This document shows positions 8,631-17,866 of a DNA stretch of 64,000 nucleotides, piece after piece. Numbering within the stretch: position 1 is the first letter of the stretch; each line of letters begins with the position of its first letter. The translations under genes and the position numbers were made by a program. Location: contig CBDBEU010000003.1 of NCBI GenBank assembly GCA_965204565.1, forward strand, positions 496,001 through 560,000. Reading direction: 5' to 3'. Source of the DNA: CBDBEU01 sp965204565 (GTDB taxonomy: Bacteria; Pseudomonadota; Alphaproteobacteria; Rhizobiales; TMED25). The notes beneath the pieces were generated by a model. The model worked only from the letters and a program-made list of their open reading frames with translations. It was not told the origin of the DNA and made no database searches.

Positions 8631-9671
8631 TCAGCCGTACCGGTCGCGGTAGCTGACAACCTTAGCGATGCCTTCAGCCTCATAGACGCCGCGCGCAATG
8701 GCGCGAGCCAGCGTGTCGGCACCGAGCGCGCCGAGTGCTGCAACAGCCCGGGGGCGCGGTTCGGGCAGATCAACCACGCCGGTCGCCAGCGCGAACACCG
8801 TATCGCCATCAAATGGCGTATGTGCAGGGCGCAGCGCCCGGGCAAGCCCGTCATGGGCCATGATCGCCAAACGCCTGGCCTCGACCGGCGTGAGCGCCGC
8901 ATCGGTGGCAATCACGGCGATGGTGGTGTTGACGGGCTGATCAGTGCCGGGCCGGGCGAGTTTGGTTTCCTCAAAGGGCGCACGCGCGGCGATACCGGCA
9001 GGCGAGCCCATGGGCACCGCGCCGAATTCACCATCGATTTCGAACGGTGCAGCCCAGAACGCAGTGCTGCCGGGAACCACTGGGGAGCCGACGGCGTTGA
9101 CCGCGACCAGCGCGCCGACGGCAAGACCTGCATCGCTGACGATCGATGCGCTGCCGAGCCCGCCTTTTACTGGACCGGCGATAGCGCCCATGCCTGCGCC
9201 ATGACTGCCAAGCGCGAAATCCTCGCCCGCCGTCTCGCAGGCAGCGCGCCCCAGTGCGCCGTAAGGAGGTGTCTCTCCCCAGTCCTTGCCGCCGCCATTT
9301 GCAAGATCGAAAAGGATTGCAGCCGGCACGATCGGTGCCGGCAGCGGATTTGAGGGAATCTGAAACCCGCGTCCACGCACGCCGAGCCATGTGGTGACCG
9401 CGGATGCTGCCTCAAGCCCATAGACCGAGCCGCCAGACAGCACCACCGCATCGACTGCATCGACCAGATTGACCGGATCTAGCGCATCGGTCTCGCGGGT
9501 TCCGGGCGCACCGCCGCACATGTCAATACCGGCAACGGCGCGGCTGCCGGCCAGCAACACCGTGGTGCCGGTGAGCGCGGCGCGGTCTTCGGCATTGCCG
9601 ACGGCGACCCCGGCAACATCGGTAATCAGATTTCGCGGGCCCGGTTTCAATGCTGTGAAAGACGCATCCAT
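8631..9671 (-). CDS. P1/S58-family peptidase (DmpA/L-aminopeptidase-like)
   Basis: 346-residue member of the DmpA/endotype 6-aminohexanoate-oligomer hydrolase fold, which self-cleaves to expose an N-terminal Ser/Thr nucleophile. The frame shows ITDVAGVAVGNAED at the start, VVLSGGSVYGLEAA, and the cleavage-type segment QPVNTTIAVIATDAALT near residue 247, followed by the small-subunit end. No signal peptide is visible. It is divergent from the gamma-glutamyltransferase remnant with only 40 bases between them. Confidence 0.85.
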   Translation of the reverse strand: MDASFTALKPGPRNLITDVAGVAVGNAEDRAALTGTTVLLAGSRAVAGIDMCGGAPGTRETDALDPVNLVDAVDAVVLSGGSVYGLEAASAVTTWLGVRGRGFQIPSNPLPAPIVPAAILFDLANGGGKDWGETPPYGALGRAACETAGEDFALGSHGAGMGAIAGPVKGGLGSASIVSDAGLAVGALVAVNAVGSPVVPGSTAFWAAPFEIDGEFGAVPMGSPAGIAARAPFEETKLARPGTDQPVNTTIAVIATDAALTPVEARRLAIMAHDGLARALRPAHTPFDGDTVFALATGVVDLPEPRPRAVAALGALGADTLARAIARGVYEAEGIAKVVSYRDRYG

Positions 9672-9711
9672 CGCGTGACGCTATAGTCGGCCGCATGATG
9701 AGGTCAATCAG

Positions 9712-10593
9712 ATGCGAAGGAGGCGCTGGCGCCAACGGGCTGCCGGGGCCATTCATGCCTTGGTTTTCGCCGTTTTCCTGATCGTCACAATGTCGCTGTC
9801 CGGGGCGCAGGAGGGGCGCTATATGGTGGCTGCCGCCAATCCGCACGCAACATTTGCCGGCATTGAAATACCGGCCTGGGGCGGCAGCGCGGTCGATGCG
9901 GCACTCGCGGCGCAGACGGTGCTGGGACAGCTGGGGCCGCAATCCTCGGGGTTCGGCGGCAGCGCCTTCATGCTCCGCTACGATGCCGAAGCACGAAAGG
10001 TTCGCGTCTGTGACGGGCGCGAGACGGCACCGGCAACCAGCCATTTTTCGATTGTCGATGCTGAGGGCAATGCGGTGTCGATGACCACCTCAATCGAGTC
10101 GGCCTTCGGCGCCCATCTGATGGCATCGGGATTTCTGCTCAACAACCGGCTCGCCGACTTCTCATTCACCGCCGGGAAAGACGGCGCATTGGTCGCCAAC
10201 CGGGTTGAAGGCGGCAAGCGGCCGGGATCGTCAATGTCGCCGGCCATTGTGCTCGATACAGATGGACACCTTATCGCGGCGCTGGGCTCGCCCGGCGGCA
10301 GCCGCATCATCGGCTGTGTGGCAAAATCGCTGGTGGCGGTGCTCGACTGGCAACTCACCATCCAAGAAGCGGTGGCGCTGCCTCATCATATCAACCGCAA
10401 CGGCGTCACCGATCTGGAAGAAGATACGCCGATCATCGCACTCGAACGGCAACTGCAGGCCATTGGGCACAAGACAGGGGTGCGGGCGATGACATCCGGC
10501 CTGCACGGCAGCACGGTGCGAAACGGGCGGCTTGACAGCGGCGCTGATTCAAGGCGCGAGGACGTGGTTTTGCAAGGCGTTGCGCGCTTTTAG
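9712..10593 (+). pseudogene. Gamma-glutamyltransferase with ~270-residue in-frame internal deletion
   Basis: Residues 1-33 form a signal-peptide-like segment. The frame then reads GGSAVDAALAAQTVLGQLGP and YDAEARKVRVCDGRETAPA, the N-terminal part of the GGT large subunit. It jumps directly to TSHFSIVDAEGNAVSMTTSI, the start of the small subunit with the catalytic Thr, and continues through RPGSSMSPAIV and LGSPGGSRII to a normal C-terminus. About 270 residues between are missing, with the frame kept. Length is 293 against about 550-580 normally. Either a dead gene or a minimal variant. The 3' end overlaps the convergent kinase gene by 4 bases. Confidence 0.8.
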
Positions 10594-12068
10594 CCGCTCG
10601 CCTGGCTTTGTGCGCCGATGCGCGCCACCGTGTCGGGAATGGTGAGGGCGAAGCTGGTGCCGGACTCGCTTTCAAGCAGCTCGATCGTACCGCCATGGAG
10701 CTGGGTCAACTCAGCGGCAATGGCAAGGCCGAGGCCAACCCCGTCCGGCCTGCCGGCGGAGCGAAATGCCTCGAACAGATGCGGGCGCATCGAGGAGGGC
10801 ATACCCGGACCGTCGTCGGCCACTTGCAGCGTTACCACCGTTCCGTCGCGATGCGCGGAAATGCGCACCTCGCCCTGGGCCAGTGCGCCTTTTGCCACGG
10901 CGCGCTCAACCGCCTGAACCCCATTGCGAACCAGATTGAACAGGATGCGGAAAAGTTGATCGCGATCGGCATCGATTTCCAGATCCGGCTCCACAAGATT
11001 GACGCAGCGCACCGCACTGCCACCTTCGATCTCGAGCATCTCACCCACTTCCCCGACCAGAAGGGCGAGCTTGAAACGGCGGCGCTCTGGCGGCGCTTCT
11101 TGGGCCTTGCCGAATTTCAGTGTTTTGGAGCAAAGCTCGATTGCGCGGTCGAGCGCGCCGACCAGCTTGGGAGCCAGACGCTGCACGGAGGGATCGCACA
11201 CCGAGCGCAAGCGATCTGACATCAGCTGGGCATAGGCCAGCATGTTGCGCAGATCATGATTGATCTTGGAGACCGCAAGGCCGAGTGCTGCAAGATGCGC
11301 CTTTTGCTGCAGCATGGTGTGCAGTTGATGCTGCATGGTGGCAAGCTCGGCCTCAGCGCGGCCGATCTCGTCTTGCCGGCTAGAGGGCGCAATCACGCGC
11401 GAGGCGTCCTCGGGCTTTTCGCAAAAATGCATCATCGACCGGGTGAGACGGCCGATCGGGCGCACCATGAGCCAATTGAGAGTCAGATAGACGAGAATCG
11501 CAGTGATCACCGCAATGGACAGCGACAGTGAAAGAACATTGACCGAATAGCGAAACATCGCTGCTTTCAGCGGTGTTTCCTCGAATATGATCTCGATCCG
11601 TTCACCGGCACCATGCGGGGCGATATCGACGACGCTGATCACACGGCCGGGCGGGGCGGCAAGCGTTTCGAATGTGTCGTAGAGCGAGCGAAGCGCCATT
11701 ATCTGGCGCAAATCATAGCGGTCATCAAGCTGCGGCGGCATTGCCGATTGGAGAATAAGCTTGCGGGCGCTGCCGCGCTCAAGCACCACCGCAAGCACGC
11801 CGGCATTGGTCAGCAGTTCGCCCGCCAGATCGGCGGAGAGCACAAGATCAGGCGCCGCCTCCAGTGCCAGCGAGGCGATCTGCGCCGCGGCGACCCGTTC
11901 TTTCAGCCACGTCTCACGGAAATTGGCGATTGAAGGCACATAGATCAGCACTTCGGCGATCATCACGAACAGGATGGTCAAGAACAAAAGCTTGGCAGAC
12001 AGCCCGGTGGGGCTGCGGCTCCCGGCTGCCGCCGGCGCGTCTTTTTGTTCCTGGCCTGCTTCGGACAT
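10590..12068 (-). CDS. Membrane sensor histidine kinase
   Basis: Orphan kinase of about 492 residues. TM1 (LLFLTILFVMIAEVLIYV) and TM2 (near residue 175-200, LSLSLSIAVITAILVYLTL) flank a periplasmic sensor region, then a HAMP-like linker. The H-box is KINHDLRNML, the N-box NLVRNGVQAVERA, G1 DDGPGMP and G2 GVGLGLAIAAEL. ATG at 12068 has AAGGA directly upstream. It lies 34 bases after the FAD oxidoreductase gene. No response regulator is adjacent, so the partner is unknown. Confidence 0.85.
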   Translation of the reverse strand: MSEAGQEQKDAPAAAGSRSPTGLSAKLLFLTILFVMIAEVLIYVPSIANFRETWLKERVAAAQIASLALEAAPDLVLSADLAGELLTNAGVLAVVLERGSARKLILQSAMPPQLDDRYDLRQIMALRSLYDTFETLAAPPGRVISVVDIAPHGAGERIEIIFEETPLKAAMFRYSVNVLSLSLSIAVITAILVYLTLNWLMVRPIGRLTRSMMHFCEKPEDASRVIAPSSRQDEIGRAEAELATMQHQLHTMLQQKAHLAALGLAVSKINHDLRNMLAYAQLMSDRLRSVCDPSVQRLAPKLVGALDRAIELCSKTLKFGKAQEAPPERRRFKLALLVGEVGEMLEIEGGSAVRCVNLVEPDLEIDADRDQLFRILFNLVRNGVQAVERAVAKGALAQGEVRISAHRDGTVVTLQVADDGPGMPSSMRPHLFEAFRSAGRPDGVGLGLAIAAELTQLHGGTIELLESESGTSFALTIPDTVARIGAQSQASG

Positions 12069-12102
12069 TCCTTGCTCCGGCGCTGCGATCGGCGCGCCTG
12101 GT

Positions 12103-13527
12103 CTAGAAGTGGCGCACCAAAAAGCGGGCAATACCCGGAAGCCGTGATTTCAGCAAAAGCGGCGCATAATAGCTGTAGGCCGCGCGCTTCAACGCTTCGC
12201 CCCGGGTCGGATAGGGTACAATCATGCCTGTCAGTGCCTTGATGTTGAGTCCTTGGGTAACGGCAAGCACCAGGGGTTGGATAAAATCGCCCGCATGCGC
12301 CGCGGCAATTCCGCCAGCGATGAGGCGCCCTTTCTTGGTGGTCACCAGCTTGACCATGCCCTCGGTCTCACCTTCAGCCTGTGCGCGGTCGTTCTCGGCC
12401 ATCGGCCAGCGCTGGGTGCGAATGTTGCGGTGGCGTTTTTCAGCTTCCTCGATCGATGGGCCGACCCAGGCAAGTTCCGGATCGGTATAGGTGACCCAGG
12501 GAACGGCAGCATCGCTCACCCGGTGCGACCAGCGCATCATGATCGAGCGCAGAACCAGACCGGCGTGATAATTGGCGATGTGGGTGAATTGCTGGTGGCC
12601 TGCAACATCGCCAATGGCAAACACCCTGCGGTTGGTGGTACGCAGGGCGGAATCAACGACGATACCGCTGCGGGAGAACTTGATCCGTGCCTCGTCCAGA
12701 CCAAGACCGGCAACATTGGTGGCGCGGCCCGCAGCAACCAGCAAATGGGTGCCGCCAATCTGGCCGCCACCGGTTTCCTCATCCAGCGTCAGGGCAAAGC
12801 GGCCATGCTTGTGCTCGACTGCGGCAACCTTGGCCGGAGCGCGCACATCGATGCCTTCGCTGGCCAGACGGTCAAGCACCACCGAGGCGAGTTCGCGGTC
12901 ATCCCTGCCAAGTGGCGTAAAGGCTTCGGCGACGGTGACACGCGAGCCGAGGCGGCAAAAAGCCTGTGCCAGCTCAAGGCCGATCGGACCACCGCCCAGC
13001 ACTACGAGGTGTTCGGGCCGCTTTTCCAGATCGAATATGGTTTCATTGGTGAGATAGGGCGTGTCTGCAAGCCCGGTGATGCGCGGCACCAGCGGCCCCG
13101 AACCCGTGGCGACAACAAAGCGCCTTGCGGCAATTGTCACCTTGCCGGCCTGAACTTCAGCCGGACTGATAAAGCTGCCCTCTTCCTCAATCACCTTGAC
13201 GCCAAGACCGGTGAAGCGTTCCACGGAGTCATTGGGGGCGATGGCCTCGATAGTGCGATGGACATGGCCCATCGCGGCAGCAAAGTCGATCTCCTGCTCT
13301 GGCGCGGCCACCCCGAAGTGTGTGGAATTTGCGGCGGCATGCGCGCGATGTGCAGCAGCTATCAGCGCCTTGGACGGCACACAACCATAATTCAGGCAAT
13401 CGCCACCCATGCGCCCGCGTTCGATCAGAACCACATCAAGACCGAACTGGGCAGCACCGGCGGCAACCGACAAGCCGCCGGAACCGGCGCCGATCACGCA
13501 AATGTCGGGCCTTAGCGTCTGCGCCAT
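12103..13527 (-). CDS. FAD-dependent pyridine nucleotide-disulfide oxidoreductase
   Basis: Dihydrolipoamide dehydrogenase/mercuric reductase-like flavoprotein of 474 residues. It has the FAD motif GAGSGGLSVA, the redox-active GGDCLNYGCVPSKAL, the NAD-binding GGGPIGLELAQ, FAIGDVAG, and a dimerisation domain. The C-terminus lacks the vicinal Cys pair of MerA and ends RFLVRHF. The start MAQTLRPD at 13527 has GGAG seven bases upstream. Pairing with a TVP38 membrane protein immediately upstream is a recurrent bacterial arrangement. Physiological substrate unknown. Confidence 0.87.
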   Translation of the reverse strand: MAQTLRPDICVIGAGSGGLSVAAGAAQFGLDVVLIERGRMGGDCLNYGCVPSKALIAAAHRAHAAANSTHFGVAAPEQEIDFAAAMGHVHRTIEAIAPNDSVERFTGLGVKVIEEEGSFISPAEVQAGKVTIAARRFVVATGSGPLVPRITGLADTPYLTNETIFDLEKRPEHLVVLGGGPIGLELAQAFCRLGSRVTVAEAFTPLGRDDRELASVVLDRLASEGIDVRAPAKVAAVEHKHGRFALTLDEETGGGQIGGTHLLVAAGRATNVAGLGLDEARIKFSRSGIVVDSALRTTNRRVFAIGDVAGHQQFTHIANYHAGLVLRSIMMRWSHRVSDAAVPWVTYTDPELAWVGPSIEEAEKRHRNIRTQRWPMAENDRAQAEGETEGMVKLVTTKKGRLIAGGIAAAHAGDFIQPLVLAVTQGLNIKALTGMIVPYPTRGEALKRAAYSYYAPLLLKSRLPGIARFLVRHF

Positions 13528-13553
13528 ATGGTGCTCCATCATCCTGATGACGG

Positions 13554-14345
13554 TCAGCGGCTGCGCATGCGGCGATAAATCACCGGGATCAGTGCAACCA
13601 GCCCGAGTGCGACAAAGGCCGCAATCAGTTCGGTCGTCAAGAGAGATGCCGGATCGAGCGAATAGTTACACTCAATTTTCTCACCGGCCCCGGCAGAGGC
13701 AGCGCGTTCGAGGCAGGCTTTATAGGCCTGGTCCTGTTCGGCAAACAGACCGTCGAGCCCGGCGCCGAGAAGGGCAAATGCAAAAGTTCCCGGAATAATG
13801 CCGACAAAGGTTGCTGCCACATAGCGCGGCAGATCCATGCCAAGCAGCGCCGGGGCAATATTGACCAGCCAGAACGGGAATGCCGGAACCAGGCGCAGAA
13901 ACAGGAGATAATTGAGGGCATCGCGCGTAAAGCCCTCTCGCAGCCGCACCAGCCACGGGCCGGCGCGTCTGGCAAGGAAAGTACCGAACGCGCTTCTGGC
14001 AACGAGGAAAATCACCGTCGCGCCGGCGGTGGCGGCAAACACCGTGACCAGACCGCCGACCAGCCAGCCAAACAGGAAACCGCCAACCAGTGTCTGAAAT
14101 GCGCCGCCCGGCAGCGACACCGCCACAACCACCACATAACAGATCGCATAGGCGGCAAGGGCGAGGGCGAAATTCTCGGAAACCTGTTGCGAGAGATATT
14201 CGCGCTGCTGGCCAATGGTGGAAAATGTCAGCAAATCGCCCCATTGGGTCCAGACCACGATCGCAATCACCGACAGCAGGGCCAGCGGCCCCCAACGGCG
14301 CATCGTGGCGGCAAATCTTGGGCGCGATGGTTCGCTGGCGGTCAT
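13554..14345 (-). CDS. TVP38/TMEM64 (DedA-like) membrane protein
   Basis: About 263 residues with at least five hydrophobic segments. The VTT-domain pattern is visible as AYAICYVVVVAVSLPGGAF with the glycine-rich GFLFGWLVGGLVTVFAATAG, and a re-entrant-type FLRLVPAFPFWLVN followed by AATFVGIIPGTFAFALLGAG. GAGGA precedes tandem ATGs at 14348 and 14345. First gene of the minus-strand set with the FAD oxidoreductase 26 bases downstream. Members are implicated in membrane lipid scrambling or transport, but no substrate is indicated here. Confidence 0.87.
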   Translation of the reverse strand: MTASEPSRPRFAATMRRWGPLALLSVIAIVVWTQWGDLLTFSTIGQQREYLSQQVSENFALALAAYAICYVVVVAVSLPGGAFQTLVGGFLFGWLVGGLVTVFAATAGATVIFLVARSAFGTFLARRAGPWLVRLREGFTRDALNYLLFLRLVPAFPFWLVNIAPALLGMDLPRYVAATFVGIIPGTFAFALLGAGLDGLFAEQDQAYKACLERAASAGAGEKIECNYSLDPASLLTTELIAAFVALGLVALIPVIYRRMRSR

Positions 14346-14488
14346 CATGTTCCTCGCTTCAAAGCCGGGCCGTTGATATCCATTAAAGACGATCATACGC
14401 CGGATGAGGGCCTGCCCGGTAGGGTGGCCTGTCGCAATGGTCGAGCTGCCGCCGGCATGATGGCGCAGGCAGCTGACTTGTTGCTTCG

Positions 14489-14517
14489 TTGACTTGGCGC
14501 AAACCCGCCCTTATACC
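14489..14517 (+). promoter_or_regulatory. Sigma70-type promoter for rpmH-rnpA
   Basis: TTGACT at 14489-14494 and TATACC at 14512-14517 are separated by exactly 17 bases. They lie 120 bases before rpmH in the only intergenic space ahead of the ribosomal protein/RNase P operon. This matches a strong housekeeping promoter. The transcript start is inferred near 14524. Confidence 0.65.
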
Positions 14518-14636
14518 CCCCTCACGCTCCGGGCAGGGTGCCTGGGCGGTTGAGTGCACAGCACTCTCATTAGTTTATCAAAATGTCGTGGCCGATGCGG
14601 GTTTACCGCAGACCACCGTTCGTTGGAGCCGCCCCC

Positions 14637-14771
14637 GTGAAGCGTACCTATCAACCAAGCGTTCTCGTCCGCAAGCGGCGCCATGGCTTCCGTGCCCGAA
14701 AAGCTACCAGGGGCGGGCTCAGGGTGCTGGCCCGGCGGCGTGCCAGAGGTCGCAAGCGCCTTTCAGCCTGA
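14637..14771 (+). CDS. rpmH: Ribosomal protein bL34
   Basis: Complete 44-residue L34 (KRTYQPSVLVRKRRHGF then RARGRKRLSA), starting at GTG 14637. It is a large-subunit protein of the exit-tunnel region. The frame is open upstream but nothing earlier matches L34. A Lys replaces the usual Met in RARKAT, with no obvious consequence. First gene of rpmH-rnpA-yidC-engB. Confidence 0.96.
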   Translation: MKRTYQPSVLVRKRRHGFRARKATRGGLRVLARRRARGRKRLSA

Positions 14772-14811
14772 TCCGCGAGCGCGCGCGCAAACCGGATTGA
14801 CCCGTCACACC

Positions 14812-15255
14812 ATGCGACGCCCAAAAATTCGGGGCCTGAAGAAACGGCCCGAATTTGTCTACGTGGCTGGCGGCTCACGATGGGTGAGTAAGGCGTTCGT
14901 GCTGCAGGCACGCCAACGCCGCACCGACACCGAGGCGCCTGCACGCACCGGCTTTACCGCCTCGCGCAAGGTGGGAAACGCTGTTGCCCGCAATCGCGCA
15001 CGCAGACGCCTCAAGGAAGCCGTGCGCATGACGCTGGCCGATACGGGTCAGAGCGGTCATGACTATGTAGTGGTGGCGCGGCGCGGCGCATTGTGCCATC
15101 CGTTCAGCGAAATCGTCAGCGATCTCGGCAAGGCGGTGCAGAAGGTGCATAACAAGCTCGAATCCAGTGAACGAAGAAAACCACGCAGACAAGCCAGTGG
15201 CCATGCGCACCGGCATCCCAGACAGACAGCAGGCGAAGTGAAGCGGCGACAATGA
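14812..15255 (+). CDS. rnpA: Ribonuclease P protein component
   Basis: 147-residue basic protein that assists the RNase P RNA in 5' tRNA maturation. The RNP signature is clear: RTGFTASRKVGNAVARNRAR, then LKEAVRM, DYVVVARRGA and a long basic C-terminal tail. ATG at 14812 (MRRPKIRGLKKR) is the best start. Longer in-frame extensions overlap rpmH in another frame. The stop overlaps yidC by four bases (ATGA), so the two are translationally coupled. Confidence 0.94.
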   Translation: MRRPKIRGLKKRPEFVYVAGGSRWVSKAFVLQARQRRTDTEAPARTGFTASRKVGNAVARNRARRRLKEAVRMTLADTGQSGHDYVVVARRGALCHPFSEIVSDLGKAVQKVHNKLESSERRKPRRQASGHAHRHPRQTAGEVKRRQ

Positions 15256-17114
15256 ACGAACAACGCAATTTCATCCTCGCAATCGGCCTGTCGATCGCGG
15301 TGCTGCTGGGTTGGCAGTATTTTGTCGGCGTGCCCGAAATGGAGGCCGAACGCGCGCGCCAGGAGGCGATCGAGTCCGGTGCGCCAGCGCCTGATGTGGC
15401 CGGAGAGCCACAAGGGGCGGTGCCGACACCGGCTCCTGCGCCGGTTGCGCCAAACGCAACCGGGACCCAAAGCGCACCACAGATTGTGCCTCAGCCACAG
15501 GCGTCGGTGCCGGTTCCAGGCGGGCCGGGGGCGGATGCGACGCGCGCTACCGCGCTTGCCGCATCAAAGCGCATCGAGATCGAGACCCCAAGCCTGCGCG
15601 GCTCGATATCGCTGACCGGGGCGCGGCTCGATGATCTTAAAATTATGGGCTACCACGAGACGGTATCCCCCGAGAGTGACCCGATCACGCTGTTTTCACC
15701 GGTGGGATCGGCCGATCCCTACTATGTCGAGCATGGCTGGACCGTGGCGCCGGGCGATACCGTGGCAGTGCCGACATCAACCACCGAGTGGCACCTTAAG
15801 AGCGGCAGACGGCTAATACCCGGACAGCCGATCGTGCTGAGCTGGGACAATGGCGCGGGGCTGGTATTCCAGCGCACGATCACGGTCGACGATCTTTATA
15901 TGTTCAACGTCACCCAGTCGGTCAAAAATACCGGCACGGCAACGGTGAGGCTTTATCCTTATGCACTGGTCTCACGCCATGGCGTTCCATCCGGTGCGTT
16001 CAACTTCTACATCCTGCATGAGGGGCTGGTCGGCTTCATCGGAGAAGACGGGTTGCAGGAGATCGACTATGGCGACGTCACCGATGGCAACAGCTACAGT
16101 TTTTCGGCCACCGGCGGCTGGCTCGGCATAACCGACAAATACTGGGCCGCGGTGGTGGCGCCCGATCAGAGGCTGCCCTACAAGGCGCGCTTTACCTCCT
16201 ATGGCGACAGGCCGGTGTTCCAGACCGATTTTCTGGGTAGTGCGGTCGCCATCGCGCCCGGTGCCACCGGTGAGATTACCTCGCAAACCTTTGCCGGCGC
16301 CAAGCAGGTCAGCGTGGTTGACGGATATGCGGCGCAATACGGGCTGCTCAATTTCGATTTGCTGATCGACTGGGGCTGGTTCTATTTCATCACCAAGCCG
16401 ATGTTCCTGCTGCTCGACTGGCTGAACGGCATCTTCGGCAATTTCGGCATTGCGATCCTCGCCGCCACGGTGCTGATCAAGCTCGCCTTCTTCCCGCTCG
16501 CCAACAAGGCCTACAAATCGATGAGCGGCATGAAGAAGCTGCAGCCGGAGATGGTCAGGCTGCGCGAGCGCTACAAAGGCGACCGCATGAAGCAGCAGCA
16601 GGAGTTGATGGCGCTTTACAAGAAAGAGAAGATCAACCCGATGTCGGGCTGTCTTCCGATCGTCATCCAGATTCCGGTGTTCTTTGCACTCTACAAGGTG
16701 CTGTTCGTCACCATCGAAATGCGTCACCAGCCATTTTTCGGCTGGATCCAGGACCTTTCGGCACCGGATCCGACATCGCTGTTTAATCTGTTCGGGCTTA
16801 TCCCGTGGGACCCGCCGGGGCTGTTGATGATCGGCGGATGGCCGTTGGTCATGGGCTTTACCATGTTCATCCAGATGCGGCTCAACCCGGCGCCGCCTGA
16901 TCCGATCCAGCAGCAGATTTTCAACTGGATGCCCCTGTTCTTCACCTTCCTGCTGGCACAGTTCGCAGCCGGTCTGGTGATCTACTGGGCTTGGAACAAC
17001 GCCCTTTCGGTACTGCAGCAATATGTCATCATGCGGCGTATGAAAGTGAAGGTGGAACTGTGGGACAACATCATAGCGATGTTCAGGAAGGTGCAGGGCA
17101 AGGCCAGGACCTGA
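15252..17114 (+). CDS. yidC: Membrane protein insertase YidC/OxaI
   Basis: 620-residue inner-membrane insertase. TM1 (FILAIGLSIAVLLGWQYF) is followed by a Pro/Ala-rich linker (residues about 38-90), the periplasmic P1 beta domain, and the conserved five-helix core with NMSGCLP-type MSGCLPIVIQIPVFFALYKV and LPLFFTFLLAQFAAGLVIYW-like segments near the end. It works with SecYEG or alone. It is coupled to rnpA by an ATGA overlap. The engB frame begins inside its 3' end. Confidence 0.96.
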   Translation: MNEQRNFILAIGLSIAVLLGWQYFVGVPEMEAERARQEAIESGAPAPDVAGEPQGAVPTPAPAPVAPNATGTQSAPQIVPQPQASVPVPGGPGADATRATALAASKRIEIETPSLRGSISLTGARLDDLKIMGYHETVSPESDPITLFSPVGSADPYYVEHGWTVAPGDTVAVPTSTTEWHLKSGRRLIPGQPIVLSWDNGAGLVFQRTITVDDLYMFNVTQSVKNTGTATVRLYPYALVSRHGVPSGAFNFYILHEGLVGFIGEDGLQEIDYGDVTDGNSYSFSATGGWLGITDKYWAAVVAPDQRLPYKARFTSYGDRPVFQTDFLGSAVAIAPGATGEITSQTFAGAKQVSVVDGYAAQYGLLNFDLLIDWGWFYFITKPMFLLLDWLNGIFGNFGIAILAATVLIKLAFFPLANKAYKSMSGMKKLQPEMVRLRERYKGDRMKQQQELMALYKKEKINPMSGCLPIVIQIPVFFALYKVLFVTIEMRHQPFFGWIQDLSAPDPTSLFNLFGLIPWDPPGLLMIGGWPLVMGFTMFIQMRLNPAPPDPIQQQIFNWMPLFFTFLLAQFAAGLVIYWAWNNALSVLQQYVIMRRMKVKVELWDNIIAMFRKVQGKART

Positions 17115-17755
17115 CCGGCACCAATCCGTTCAGTGCCGATGAGTTCAAGGGCGGGGCGGAGCTGTTTTCCAGGCCCGCGGAGTTTGTTCTCTCGGTTGCC
17201 GAAATCAGCGGCCTGCCGCCTGCCGGATGCACCGAGGTGGCGTTCGCAGGCCGCTCCAATGTCGGCAAATCGAGCCTGCTCAACGCGCTCACCAGAAGGC
17301 GCTCGCTGGCGCGGACCTCCAACACGCCGGGGCGAACCCGATTGCTCAATTTCTACAGCCAGACAGACCGGCTCTATCTGGTCGATATGCCGGGTTATGG
17401 CTATGCGCGCGCCAGCAAGACCGTGATAAAACAATGGACGGCATTGATTTTCGACTATTTGCGCGGGCGCGCGACGCTGTCCAGGGTGTTCCTGCTGATC
17501 GATGCCCGCCACGGCATCAAGGCGGCTGACACACAGGCCATGCGCCAACTCGACGAGGCGGCGGTTTCCTATCAGGTGGTGTTCACCAAAACCGACAAGG
17601 TTTCCGGCGATGATCTGGCTGAGCTCACCACACGCACATCGCAGGCACTCAGTCGACATGGCGCGGCCCATCCCCGCATTATCGCCACATCCGCACGGCA
17701 GCGTGCCGGACTGGCTGAACTCAGCGCCGCAATCGCGGCACTGGTGGCGCAATGA
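17060..17755 (+). CDS. engB: Ribosome biogenesis GTPase EngB/YsxC
   Basis: P-loop GTPase required for 50S assembly. G1 is AGRSNVGKSSL, G3 DMPGYGYA, G4 TKTDK, and the switch segment ARTSNTPGRTRLLNFY is typical. Stop at 17755. The start is uncertain. The frame is open through the yidC 3' end and the first plausible codon is GTG at 17060, which would overlap yidC by 55 bases. A CTG at 17111 is possible but rarer. No strong RBS decides it. Confidence 0.9.
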   Translation: MGQHHSDVQEGAGQGQDLTGTNPFSADEFKGGAELFSRPAEFVLSVAEISGLPPAGCTEVAFAGRSNVGKSSLLNALTRRRSLARTSNTPGRTRLLNFYSQTDRLYLVDMPGYGYARASKTVIKQWTALIFDYLRGRATLSRVFLLIDARHGIKAADTQAMRQLDEAAVSYQVVFTKTDKVSGDDLAELTTRTSQALSRHGAAHPRIIATSARQRAGLAELSAAIAALVAQ

Positions 17756-17866
17756 ACACCCGCCCCGTTGTGCGAATTGGAGCTGTGGTTTAAGGAGCGG
17801 TCGCGGCTTCGTGACGATAAGACGCATATTTTCTGGGACTGGTGCAATTTCCGGGGCGCCCATCAC

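Noticed and set aside
12253..13515. 420-codon plus-strand frame opposite the FAD oxidoreductase
   Set aside because: Antisense shadow of a clear flavoprotein gene; similar shadows at 15972-17021 and 31756-33168 were rejected for the same reason.
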